From Pontibacter burrus (GTDB lineage Bacteria > Bacteroidota > Bacteroidia > Cytophagales > Hymenobacteraceae), in the NCBI RefSeq assembly GCF_010686685.1, contig NZ_JAAGWD010000006.1, positions 186,001 to 250,000 of the forward strand: 64,000 nt of DNA, written 5' to 3'. The notes below the pieces were generated by a model. It was not told the DNA's origin. It did not search any database and worked only from the letters and a program-made list of their open reading frames with translations. The position numbers and the translations under genes were made by a program. Below, in pieces: positions 57,611 to 64,000 of this stretch (its first letter is position 1; each line of letters starts with the position of its first letter).

Positions 57611-59923
57611 ATGATCAGTAAACGCATTTATGCTTTTATAGCAGCTGCTATGCTGAGTATCGGAATCAGCTCTGCCCGCCCCGACGAAGGCATGTGGCTG
57701 CCTATGCTCCTTAAACAGCTAAACGAGTCTGACATGCAGAAAAAGGGCATGAAGCTCACTGCCGACGACATTTATAGTGTAAACCAGTCCAGCTTAAAAG
57801 ATGCCATCGTGTCTTTTGGCGGGTTCTGTACCGGCGAAATGATATCTCCGGAAGGCTTGTTGCTGACCAACCACCACTGCGGTTACGGGCAGATACAGCA
57901 GCACAGCTCCGTAGAAAACGATTACCTGACCAAAGGCTTCTGGGCCATGGATAAAAGCCAGGAATTGCCTAACCCGGGCCTGACTGCCACTTTTATCGTG
58001 CGCATGGAAGATGTGACCAAGCAGATTTTAGCCGGAACTGAGAACGCTAAAACCGAAGCTCAGCGCGAAGCCATCATCCAGAAAAATATTGCCAAAGTAC
58101 GCCAGGAAACTACTGCCGGCTCGCATTACGACGCCGTAATCCGTCCGTTTTTCTATGGCAACGAGTATTACATGTATGTTACCGAAACCTTCAAGGACAT
58201 CCGCCTGGTAGGTGCACCGCCATCAGCAATTGGTAAGTTTGGTGGCGATACAGATAACTGGATGTGGCCACGCCATACCGGAGACTTTGCCTTATTCCGT
58301 ATTTACGCCGGCCCTAACAACGAGCCGGCAGAGTACTCTCCTAACAACAAGCCTTATAAGCCGAAGCATCACCTGCCAATCTCATTGAGCGGTGTAAAGG
58401 AGAATGACTTTACGATGGTGTTTGGTTTCCCGGGCCGTACTAACGAGTACCTGACCTCACACGCCATCGAGGAAATCTACAATGTATCGAACCCGGCGAA
58501 GATCAAAATTCGCACTACAAAGCTGAACGTGCTGGATGAGGACATGAAAGCTTCGGATGCGGTGCGTATACAGTATGCAGCCAAACACGCCAGCATAGCC
58601 AACGCCTGGAAAAAATGGCAGGGCGAGAACCGTGGTCTGCGCAAAGCCAATACCATACAGAAGAAAAAAGAACTGGAGCGCCAGTTTATAACCTGGGTTA
58701 ATGCCGATGCAGCACGTAAGCAGCAGTATGGCAACTTAATGGCAGAGTTCGGAAAGAACTACAAAGCGCTGGATGGCATCACCATTTCCCGCGATTATAT
58801 TATGGAAGCGGCGAACGGCGTGGAGCTGATCCGTTATGCAACCGGTTTTGCCAAACTACAGCAACTGATCGACAGCAAAGCATCGCAGAATGAGATAAAT
58901 GCCGAGGCTGACAAGTTGGAGCGTGCTGCTGCGGTTTACTTTAAAAACTACAACGCCCCTACCGACCAGAAAGTGTTTGTTGCTTTAATGGGCTTATACT
59001 ATAACGACCTGGACAAAAAGCTGCTTCCGGAAGCGGTAAAAACTGCCGGCGATAAAAACAAAGGCGATTTCACGAAACTGGCAAGCGACATCTACAGCAA
59101 AACTAACCTTGCATCTGAAGCAGGTGTTAAAAAGATGCTGGCCGATGTAAAAGCAGGTAAAACAGATGCGCTGAAAAAAGATCCTGCCTTTGTGCTTGCC
59201 AACGCAATTGATACGCATTACCGTACGCAGGTGCTGCCAACTTATAATGCAGTAAACGATAACCTGAACCTGCTGTACAGATCGTACATGAACGGTCTGC
59301 GTGCCATGCAACAGGACAAAAAGTTCTACCCGGATGCTAACTCTACGCTTCGTGTGGCTTATGGCAAAGTAGAACCTTACAAACCTGTAGATGGTGTTTC
59401 TTACGACTACTTTACAACCCTGGAAGGTGTAATGGAAAAAGCCGCCATGACGGAAGTAGAGGATTATGTGATTCCTGAAAAACTGCGTGAGCTGTACAGA
59501 AACAAGGATTACGGACGCTACGGAGTAAATGGCAAAATGCCGGTAGGCTTTGTTTCATCTAACCATACAACGGGTGGTAACTCAGGCTCGCCGGTTATCA
59601 ATGCCAATGGTCAGCTGATCGGTATTAACTTCGACCGTAACTGGGAAGGCACTATGAGCGACATCGCATATAACCCGGATCAGGTGCGTAACATTGCTGT
59701 TGATGCCCGTTACATGCTGTTTATAGTTGATAAATTTGCCGGCGCCGGCCACCTGGTGCAGGAAATGACACTGGTGACAGACGATACATCTGGCCTTCCG
59801 CAGGTAGATAGCCGCAGCAAAGCAGGTGCTACCAATCTTTCTAAAAAAGAGCAGCGCAAAGCTGAAAAAGCAGCCAAGAAAGCTGCCAAAAAGAAGGAAA
59901 AAGAAGCAGCAGAAGTAAACTAA
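57611..59923 (+). CDS. S46 family dipeptidyl peptidase (DPP7/DPP11 type)
   Basis: 770 residues. Signal peptide ending ISSARP, then DEGMWLPMLL, a hallmark of S46. Chymotrypsin-like triad: His in GLLLTNHHCGYGQIQQHSS near 91, Asp in GKFGGDTDNWMWPRHTGDFA near 220, and Ser in NHTTGGNSGSPVINANGQLI near 652, inserted by an alpha-helical domain (about 290-570). Cuts dipeptides from the N-terminus of peptides in the periplasm. The residue after Gly in GGNSGSP and later NFDRNWEG are the region deciding DPP7 (hydrophobic) versus DPP11 (acidic); NFDRNWE fits many S46 members, so I do not choose. A Lys/Ala/Glu tail ends the protein. Confidence 0.95.
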   Translation: MISKRIYAFIAAAMLSIGISSARPDEGMWLPMLLKQLNESDMQKKGMKLTADDIYSVNQSSLKDAIVSFGGFCTGEMISPEGLLLTNHHCGYGQIQQHSSVENDYLTKGFWAMDKSQELPNPGLTATFIVRMEDVTKQILAGTENAKTEAQREAIIQKNIAKVRQETTAGSHYDAVIRPFFYGNEYYMYVTETFKDIRLVGAPPSAIGKFGGDTDNWMWPRHTGDFALFRIYAGPNNEPAEYSPNNKPYKPKHHLPISLSGVKENDFTMVFGFPGRTNEYLTSHAIEEIYNVSNPAKIKIRTTKLNVLDEDMKASDAVRIQYAAKHASIANAWKKWQGENRGLRKANTIQKKKELERQFITWVNADAARKQQYGNLMAEFGKNYKALDGITISRDYIMEAANGVELIRYATGFAKLQQLIDSKASQNEINAEADKLERAAAVYFKNYNAPTDQKVFVALMGLYYNDLDKKLLPEAVKTAGDKNKGDFTKLASDIYSKTNLASEAGVKKMLADVKAGKTDALKKDPAFVLANAIDTHYRTQVLPTYNAVNDNLNLLYRSYMNGLRAMQQDKKFYPDANSTLRVAYGKVEPYKPVDGVSYDYFTTLEGVMEKAAMTEVEDYVIPEKLRELYRNKDYGRYGVNGKMPVGFVSSNHTTGGNSGSPVINANGQLIGINFDRNWEGTMSDIAYNPDQVRNIAVDARYMLFIVDKFAGAGHLVQEMTLVTDDTSGLPQVDSRSKAGATNLSKKEQRKAEKAAKKAAKKKEKEAAEVN

Positions 59924-59940
59924 ACTATAGTTTATAGTTA

Positions 59941-59979
59941 CAAAAAAGCCCCGCCTATAGTTTAGGTGGGGCTTTTTTG
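59941..59979. terminator. bidirectional terminator between S46 peptidase and helicase genes
   Basis: 17-bp stem with one wobble: CAAAAAAGCCCCGCCTA (59941-59957) and TAGGTGGGGCTTTTTTG (59963-59979). The CTATAG core overlaps one arm and the loop. Confidence 0.88.
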
Positions 59980-60009
59980 TATATCAATATAGAGCAATAG
60001 CCTGGTAAG

Positions 60010-61152
60010 TTACATTCCCTTTAGTTCAACCTCATCGGCCGGAACTATAGTTACCTGTCTGCCCATTTTCTTCTGGATAATTCTAAAGTGATGCTGGTCT
60101 TCGGGTGTTATAAGCGAGATAGCTTTGCCTGAAGCCTCTGCCCTGCCCGTACGGCCTATGCGGTGTATGTAATCTTTCGGCGAGCGTGGCAATTCATAGT
60201 TTATAACGTAGGGCAAAAACTGTATATCGATGCCTCGCGAAGCCAGGTCAGTAGCTACCAGAACCCGCAGTTTACCGGCCTTAAATTGTTTCAGGGCTTC
60301 GGTACGCGCGCCCTGGCTTTTGTCTCCGTGCAAAGCAGCAGCTTCTATTCCGTTTTTCTTTAGCTTACCTACTATATTATCTGCCGTCCGGATGGACGAT
60401 GCAAAAACCAGCACCTGCTGCATGTTCTCCTGCTTTATCAGGTAACGTAAAAAGGGACCTTTCTTCTCCGGACTAATCAGGTACGCCACCTGTTCAATCA
60501 TTTCAGGTACGGTTTCCTGTGCTTCTACCTGTATGGTTACAGGATTGTGCAGCTGCGTTTCAACTATAGTTGCCACATCGCCGCCAAGCGTTGCTGAGAA
60601 CAACAGATTCTGGCGCTTTTTGGGCAGCAGGGCAAACAACTGGTCCATCTCTTCTTTAAAGCCCAGGTTCAGCATCTTATCGGCCTCGTCCAGCACCAGT
60701 ATTTTAACTTCCGAAAGTTTTACCGCATTATGGTTTACCAGATCAAGCAACCTGCCAGGCGTCGCAATAAGTACATCCGTTCCGCTCAGTTTCATCATTT
60801 GCGGGTTTATGGATACCCCGCCATAAACGGCCATTGTCTTTAGCTTCTGTGGCAGATAAGCGCTGAGGGCACGAAATGTCTCTTCTACCTGCACGGCCAG
60901 CTCACGTGTGGGTACCAGCACCAGTGCAGCCACATACCGGTTACGACTTGTGGTTTTACGGAGCAGTAACTCCAGAACAGGCAACGCAAATGCAGCCGTT
61001 TTCCCGGAGCCGGTCTGGGCAATACCCAGCACATCCTGACCTTTCAGAACAGCAGGAATAGCCTGCTCCTGAATAGGAAACGGAGTGGTAAACCCGGCTG
61101 CTTCCGTACCTTTTACTAACCCCTGTGATAAACCAAACGACAAAAAAGTCAT
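60010..61152 (-). CDS. DEAD-box RNA helicase (RhlE-like, compact)
   Basis: 380 residues, only the two RecA-like domains with no C-terminal extension. Motifs in order: Q-motif GFTTPFPIQEQAIP, I AQTGSGKTAAF near 46, Ia PTRELA, Ib TPGRL, II DEAD near 153, III SAT, IV LVFASS, V ATDLASRGID, and VI HRIGRTGRA near 331. Unwinds RNA duplexes using ATP, typically in ribosome assembly or mRNA decay under cold or stress. Two AACTATAGTT sites are in frame (V-T-I-V-P and A-T-I-V-E). A good promoter lies 30-60 bp upstream. Confidence 0.94.
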   Translation of the reverse strand: MTFLSFGLSQGLVKGTEAAGFTTPFPIQEQAIPAVLKGQDVLGIAQTGSGKTAAFALPVLELLLRKTTSRNRYVAALVLVPTRELAVQVEETFRALSAYLPQKLKTMAVYGGVSINPQMMKLSGTDVLIATPGRLLDLVNHNAVKLSEVKILVLDEADKMLNLGFKEEMDQLFALLPKKRQNLLFSATLGGDVATIVETQLHNPVTIQVEAQETVPEMIEQVAYLISPEKKGPFLRYLIKQENMQQVLVFASSIRTADNIVGKLKKNGIEAAALHGDKSQGARTEALKQFKAGKLRVLVATDLASRGIDIQFLPYVINYELPRSPKDYIHRIGRTGRAEASGKAISLITPEDQHHFRIIQKKMGRQVTIVPADEVELKGM

Positions 61153-61181
61153 GCTCCTGAACTATAGTTTAAAATATACTG

Positions 61182-61213
61182 CAAAGATACGGGCTAATAC
61201 CGGAGTTGCTCAG
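61182..61213 (-). promoter_or_regulatory. Bacteroidota-type promoter of the DEAD-box helicase
   Basis: On the minus strand TATCTTTG (plus 61182-61189) with a TTG (plus 61211-61213) 21 bp upstream, fitting TTG-N19-23-TAnnTTTG. The leader to the ATG at 61152 is about 23 nt and contains an AACTATAGTT site (61160-61169). Confidence 0.65.
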
Positions 61214-61293
61214 CAAGCGTGAAATTAAGTTAGGAACCTTGTTCAAGACATTAACCAGAACACTAAAACAGTATAGCTATAGTTTGACAGCAA

Positions 61294-61326
61294 CAAAAAA
61301 AGCAGTGGTTTGGAGCCACTGCTTTT
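61294..61326 (-). terminator. intrinsic terminator after the SDR gene
   Basis: 11-bp stem AAAAGCAGTGG (61298-61308) with CCACTGCTTTT (61316-61326), and a T run on the minus strand (plus A run 61294-61301). Confidence 0.85.
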
Positions 61327-61340
61327 ATGTTATGGTTTAC

Positions 61341-62213
61341 TTACTGGCCTTTGCCGCGCATCTGCTTTTCCATGGCATCCCACATTTCCTGCGGAATCAT
61401 ATCAAAAGCATTAAACTCGCCGGCGCCGTACAGCCATTCGCCACCATCTATAGTTACCACTTCGCCGTTCACAAACGAAGCGTAATCCGATACAAGGTAA
61501 GCGGCCAGGTTTGCCAGTTCCTGGTGCTCGCCAAATCGCCCTACCGGGATACGCTTTACAGGGTCCAGTTTATCGGCCAGTTGTTTCGGGAAAAGGCGTG
61601 TCCAGGCACCTTCTGTCGGGAATGGCCCCGGTGCAATGGCATTTGACCGGATACCATATTTTGCCCATTCCGATGCCAGTGAGCGCGTCATGGCCAGTAC
61701 ACCAGCCTTAGCGCAGGCCGAAGGAACCACATAACCAGAGCCGGTCCAGGCATAGGTAGTTACAATGTTTAGTATAGTGGCCTGCTGCTTCTGCTCTATC
61801 CAGTGTTTGCCTAACGCAAGCGTACAGTTATAGCTTCCTTTCAATACAATATCGGTAATCACATCAAATGCTTTATGGCTCAGGCGCTCTGTTGGGCTCA
61901 CAAAGTTACCGGCTGCATTATTTACCAGCACATCTACTCGGCCAAACTTTTCCAGCGTGGCCTGCAGCATGGCTTCTATCTCGTTGTATTTGCGCACGTC
62001 GCAGGCTATAGGGAGTACCTGACCGCCGGTTTCCTGCATCAATTCCTGCGCCGTTTTCTCCAGCACATCCAGCTTCCGGCTGCAGATCACGATGTTCGCG
62101 CCCAGCTCCAGAAAATATTTTACCATGGAGCGACCCAACCCGGTGCCACCGCCTGTAACTATAATTGTTTTGCCCTGCAGGGCACCTTCTTTCAGCATTG
62201 GTTCTGCCTTCAT
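61341..62213 (-). CDS. SDR oxidoreductase of the 2,4-dienoyl-CoA reductase type
   Basis: 290 residues. Rossmann loop TGGGTGLGRSMVKYFLELGA near 20-39, CDVRKYNEIE, and NNAAGNFVSP near 97. The catalytic stretch reads SGYVVPSACAKAGVLAMTRS near 164-183, so the usual SDR Tyr of YxxxK is absent while Lys is kept. The same pattern, with the following SEWAKYGIRSNAIAPGPFPT and ending GEFNAF, is what I recall of mitochondrial/peroxisomal 2,4-dienoyl-CoA reductases. It probably reduces dienoyl-CoA with NADPH in unsaturated fatty-acid beta-oxidation. Single gene with its own terminator. Confidence 0.85.
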   Translation of the reverse strand: MKAEPMLKEGALQGKTIIVTGGGTGLGRSMVKYFLELGANIVICSRKLDVLEKTAQELMQETGGQVLPIACDVRKYNEIEAMLQATLEKFGRVDVLVNNAAGNFVSPTERLSHKAFDVITDIVLKGSYNCTLALGKHWIEQKQQATILNIVTTYAWTGSGYVVPSACAKAGVLAMTRSLASEWAKYGIRSNAIAPGPFPTEGAWTRLFPKQLADKLDPVKRIPVGRFGEHQELANLAAYLVSDYASFVNGEVVTIDGGEWLYGAGEFNAFDMIPQEMWDAMEKQMRGKGQ

Positions 62214-62335
62214 ACTTTTATTTGTTTAAAGTGAGATTAGCTTCGTATACTAGCTGCTACGTAGATGTTTGCTAAATATAAGCAACCATCACGGCAAATG
62301 CTTATAGTTACGACAAATTAAACCTTAACCTGCTT

Positions 62336-62740
62336 ATGAACCAGGAACAACTACAGAACGAGCTAAAGCCGCTATACGACGGCCTGCTGATGCGAAGCGA
62401 AACAGACAGCCCGTTTGAGTTCTACTACTTCGAAAACACGCAGGGCCTACCCCTGAACGCCGACACCGTAGCCAAGCTGACCGGAAAGTCGAACGGAAGT
62501 GAGATAAAAACGGAGCCGCTCGATCACTTTTTCCGAAACATGGTTCGCCTGTACCCTGAAGACGGCGAAGACCGCAAACAGGAAGCGGAACGGTACAAAA
62601 AATTGCAGGAGAGGTTGCAGGCCCTGTTACAACATGTGCAGGTCTACAAAGCCGACGAAATAAGCATCACGGCCTACCTGCTGGGCCAGCTCCCCAACGG
62701 CGACATTGCCGGTCTGCGCACGGTAGTAGTAGAAACCTGA
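62336..62740 (+). CDS. nuiA: NuiA-like nuclease inhibitor protein
   Basis: 134 residues. Pattern of the NuiA family: ELKPLYDGLLMRSETDSPFE near 10-29, LNADTVAKLTGKS near 40, EPLDHFFRNMVRLYPED near 60-76, and a C-terminal block VQVYKADEISITAYLLGQLP then GDIAGLRTVVVET. In Anabaena NuiA is a tight inhibitor of the secreted nuclease NucA. Here the gene points at, and is separated by only a shared terminator from, a NucA-type nuclease, so an inhibitor-nuclease pair is very likely. Without a signal peptide it should stay in the cytoplasm and protect the cell from unexported enzyme. Confidence 0.88.
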   Translation: MNQEQLQNELKPLYDGLLMRSETDSPFEFYYFENTQGLPLNADTVAKLTGKSNGSEIKTEPLDHFFRNMVRLYPEDGEDRKQEAERYKKLQERLQALLQHVQVYKADEISITAYLLGQLPNGDIAGLRTVVVET

Positions 62741-62744
62741 AATA

Positions 62745-62773
62745 AAAACAGCCCGGATAACCCGGGCTGTTTT
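62745..62773. terminator. bidirectional terminator between nuiA and the nuclease gene
   Basis: Perfect 12-bp stem AAAACAGCCCGG (62745-62756) with CCGGGCTGTTTT (62762-62773) and a 5-nt loop; symmetrical A and T runs. Confidence 0.88.
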
Positions 62774-62798
62774 ACTTGTAACTGGTTTAGGTTATAGT

Positions 62799-63686
62799 TT
62801 ATTGGGTCGGGCCGTTATCCACTCGGGCTTCTATAACGCTTTGTACTGAGCTCGACACATTGGAAAGCAGATTGTAACCTGTCTTCGCTTCGATGGCATC
62901 AACGGTAGTGCGGTAAGTACCCCAGCTGCTGCTGATAGAGGTTGAGTTTGGTGTATCAATGGCAATAACGCGCGTGCTGGAAGTAACTCTCGATACATCG
63001 CCGGTACCAACCGGCAATACCACGATCACTTTCCAGATGCGGTTTGGCACCGTTAGTTTACCACCTGCCAGGGTCTCTTTGTAACCTGCGCTGCCGGTAC
63101 CACCTATGCCGTACTGGCCCATGATAATGTACAGCTCGTTGCCCTGGTTTACTAGCGTACGGCAATAGTTCTCCAGGTTAGCCCATGTCTGCTGGTTGTT
63201 GGTTGGCGCCTGCGGAATCATGTTGCTCATCAGGAAGGTAGCCGAATTATCAGTTACAGTAAGCGTACGGTCTGCTGATGGCGTGTTGTGACCACGGTCG
63301 AAACCACTGCCGGTGTAGTCAGCGGGCGTTACGCGGTAAAAAGCGGTTGGTAATGAGTTGTCTGCTCTAAAGTCGTCCTGCCGCGGGGTGCTGCCCAGCC
63401 ATGCAGCGCTTAGATGCCAGCTTACCCAGTTGGGTGTGCCCCGGTAGCTGTTGTAGGACATGGAGTACTGTGCCTTGTTGATCAGGTAATTAGAGTAGCT
63501 GGTGCCGGCTCCGCTTGGGTTGCCCATGGCCAGGTTACCATCTTTGGTAGCTGTGGCGTTGGCTACTCTGGAAACAGCTTCCAGTTCTTTCAAACCGGCT
63601 TCGGGTTGCATCTCGTCCTTCGAACAGGACACCAGCATCAGGCCTGCAAACGCCAGATACAGTAAACGGTGTAAAGATTTTTTCAT
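62799..63686 (-). CDS. nucA: DNA/RNA non-specific endonuclease (NucA type), lipoprotein
   Basis: 295 residues from the ATG at 63686. The frame runs to 63824, but MKKSLHRLLYLAFAGLMLVSC is a clear lipoprotein signal from this ATG. The beta-beta-alpha-Me nuclease core has GSGFDRGHNTPSADR near 160-174 (DRGH, catalytic His) and the metal-binding Asn in NQQTWANLENYCR near 198. GNELYIIMGQYG follows. It degrades DNA and RNA outside the cytoplasm with Mg2+, perhaps for nutrient scavenging. Convergent with its presumed inhibitor NuiA. Tandem Ser/Asn-Tyr stretches (SYSNYLINKAQYSMSYNSYR) precede the core. Confidence 0.93.
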   Translation of the reverse strand: MKKSLHRLLYLAFAGLMLVSCSKDEMQPEAGLKELEAVSRVANATATKDGNLAMGNPSGAGTSYSNYLINKAQYSMSYNSYRGTPNWVSWHLSAAWLGSTPRQDDFRADNSLPTAFYRVTPADYTGSGFDRGHNTPSADRTLTVTDNSATFLMSNMIPQAPTNNQQTWANLENYCRTLVNQGNELYIIMGQYGIGGTGSAGYKETLAGGKLTVPNRIWKVIVVLPVGTGDVSRVTSSTRVIAIDTPNSTSISSSWGTYRTTVDAIEAKTGYNLLSNVSSSVQSVIEARVDNGPTQ

Positions 63687-64000
63687 GTAGTTTAATATAG
63701 GGTTGATTAATCTTATAAAATTGAAGATAATTGTATAAAATAAAGCTATACCCAATATCAAATTTTTAGTATATAGAAAGATATTCATTCTTTTATACCA
63801 TAGTCTACATTTTAAACACCACAAACTTTAGTTAATTGATAACCAAGGCAAAACACTGTTATAACATTAAACTAGAGTTTCCATACCGATGGTGCAACAC
63901 TTAATTTACAGGTAAGCTTCTGATTCCTTAAAGCAGCATGAAACTATAACTTTAGCCAGATATTAAAATAACATCAGGTTACAGCCTTTGATCCCGGATA
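63687..64000. other. 314-bp AT-rich stretch at the right edge, no gene seen
   Basis: Upstream region of the nuclease gene. No coding region, RNA or hairpin is evident. CAAATTTT at 63759-63766 is a 7 of 8 match to the reversed -7 consensus and could be the nuclease promoter, about 73 bp from its ATG. Confidence 0.45.

Larger units (their letters stand above)
5197..61169. repeat. dispersed iterated palindrome AACTATAGTT (core CTATAG)
   Basis: The span marks the first and last full 10-bp copies; copies are scattered, not continuous. By hand I count about 88 CTATAG and 22 exact AACTATAGTT in the window. Exact copies start at 5197, 27072, 27112, 31535, 32052, 32129, 35674, 39084, 42043, 42194, 43041, 46415, 46527, 47067, 53277, 55776, 56830, 57150, 59923, 60043, 60562 and 61160. 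They occur between genes, in terminators, over stop codons and in frame inside genes. Only 13 CTATAG fall in the first 20.6 kb. Confidence 0.85.

Noticed and set aside
1-64000. tRNA, rRNA, insertion sequences and prophage genes
   Set aside because: Looked for characteristic sequences and transposase or integrase motifs in the translations; none was recognised by eye.

Overview
This window looks like chromosomal DNA of a Bacteroidota bacterium, most likely a Cytophagales/Hymenobacteraceae member (Pontibacter-like). That assignment is inference. It rests on TAnnTTTG-type promoter elements, a fused CcoN-CcoO oxidase subunit, an S46 dipeptidyl peptidase, DUF3127 and DUF4136 proteins, and the general gene content. 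By eye the GC content is in the mid-40s percent, but it drops clearly in the glycosyltransferase block at about 2.4-13.5 kb. I saw no rRNA, tRNA, CRISPR array, transposase or prophage gene.

Layout. (1) 1-21.7 kb, all on the minus strand: a surface-polysaccharide locus. In transcription order it holds an outer-membrane protein of unknown role, Wza-like export lipoprotein, Wzc-like tyrosine autokinase, GDP-L-fucose synthase, GDP-mannose 4,6-dehydratase, a strong terminator-like hairpin, the Wzm/Wzt ABC exporter, a methyltransferase-like protein, two GT2 and several GT4 glycosyltransferases, UDP-GlcNAc 2-epimerase, and a Wzy/WaaL-type membrane protein. The last glycosyltransferase runs off the left edge. 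(2) 21.7-31.6 kb: an HD phosphohydrolase, a DUF4136 lipoprotein, an acetyl-CoA hydrolase/transferase, a DUF1206 membrane protein, a sigma-54 response regulator and a very large multi-PAS hybrid histidine kinase. (3) 31.6-43.5 kb, minus strand: a complete cbb3 cytochrome oxidase cluster (ccoI, ccoS, ccoNO fusion, ccoQ-like, ccoP, ccoG, ccoH, TauE/SafE-like protein), with a small cyclic-nucleotide-binding-fold protein on one side and an FNR/CRP-type regulator plus an XRE regulator on the other. (4) 43.5-64 kb: housekeeping and accessory genes, namely a cupredoxin, an L,D-transpeptidase, an M1 aminopeptidase, DUF892, a convergent cyanophycinase/isoaspartyl peptidase pair, DUF3127, an AlbA_2 protein, PhoH, DinB, SRPBCC, YkvA, an S46 peptidase, a DEAD-box helicase, a dienoyl-CoA-reductase-like SDR, and a convergent NuiA-type inhibitor/NucA-type nuclease pair.

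Three signals stand out. First, four promoter regions in and beside the cbb3 cluster carry the same module: two FNR-like dyads (TGA-N6-TCA) exactly 22 bp apart, with a TAnnTTTG-like element at a fixed offset from the proximal dyad. The neighbouring FNR-type regulator is the obvious candidate ligand. Second, the 10-bp palindrome AACTATAGTT (core CTATAG) is repeated throughout the window, between genes, inside terminators and inside coding regions (mostly as the codons ACT ATA Gnn). It is much sparser in the polysaccharide locus. It resembles in behaviour, though not in sequence, the HIP1 repeat of cyanobacteria. Third, the 43.5-44.1 kb intergenic region carries two perfect DnaA-box consensus sequences in inverted orientation and a tandem 12-bp operator-like repeat.

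The cbb3 genes form a coherent unit: CcoNO/Q/P is the microaerobic terminal oxidase, CcoI supplies copper, CcoG/H/S act in assembly, and the regulator probably couples expression to oxygen. The polysaccharide genes together would make nucleotide sugars (GDP-fucose, UDP-ManNAc), assemble a fucose-containing glycan and export it.
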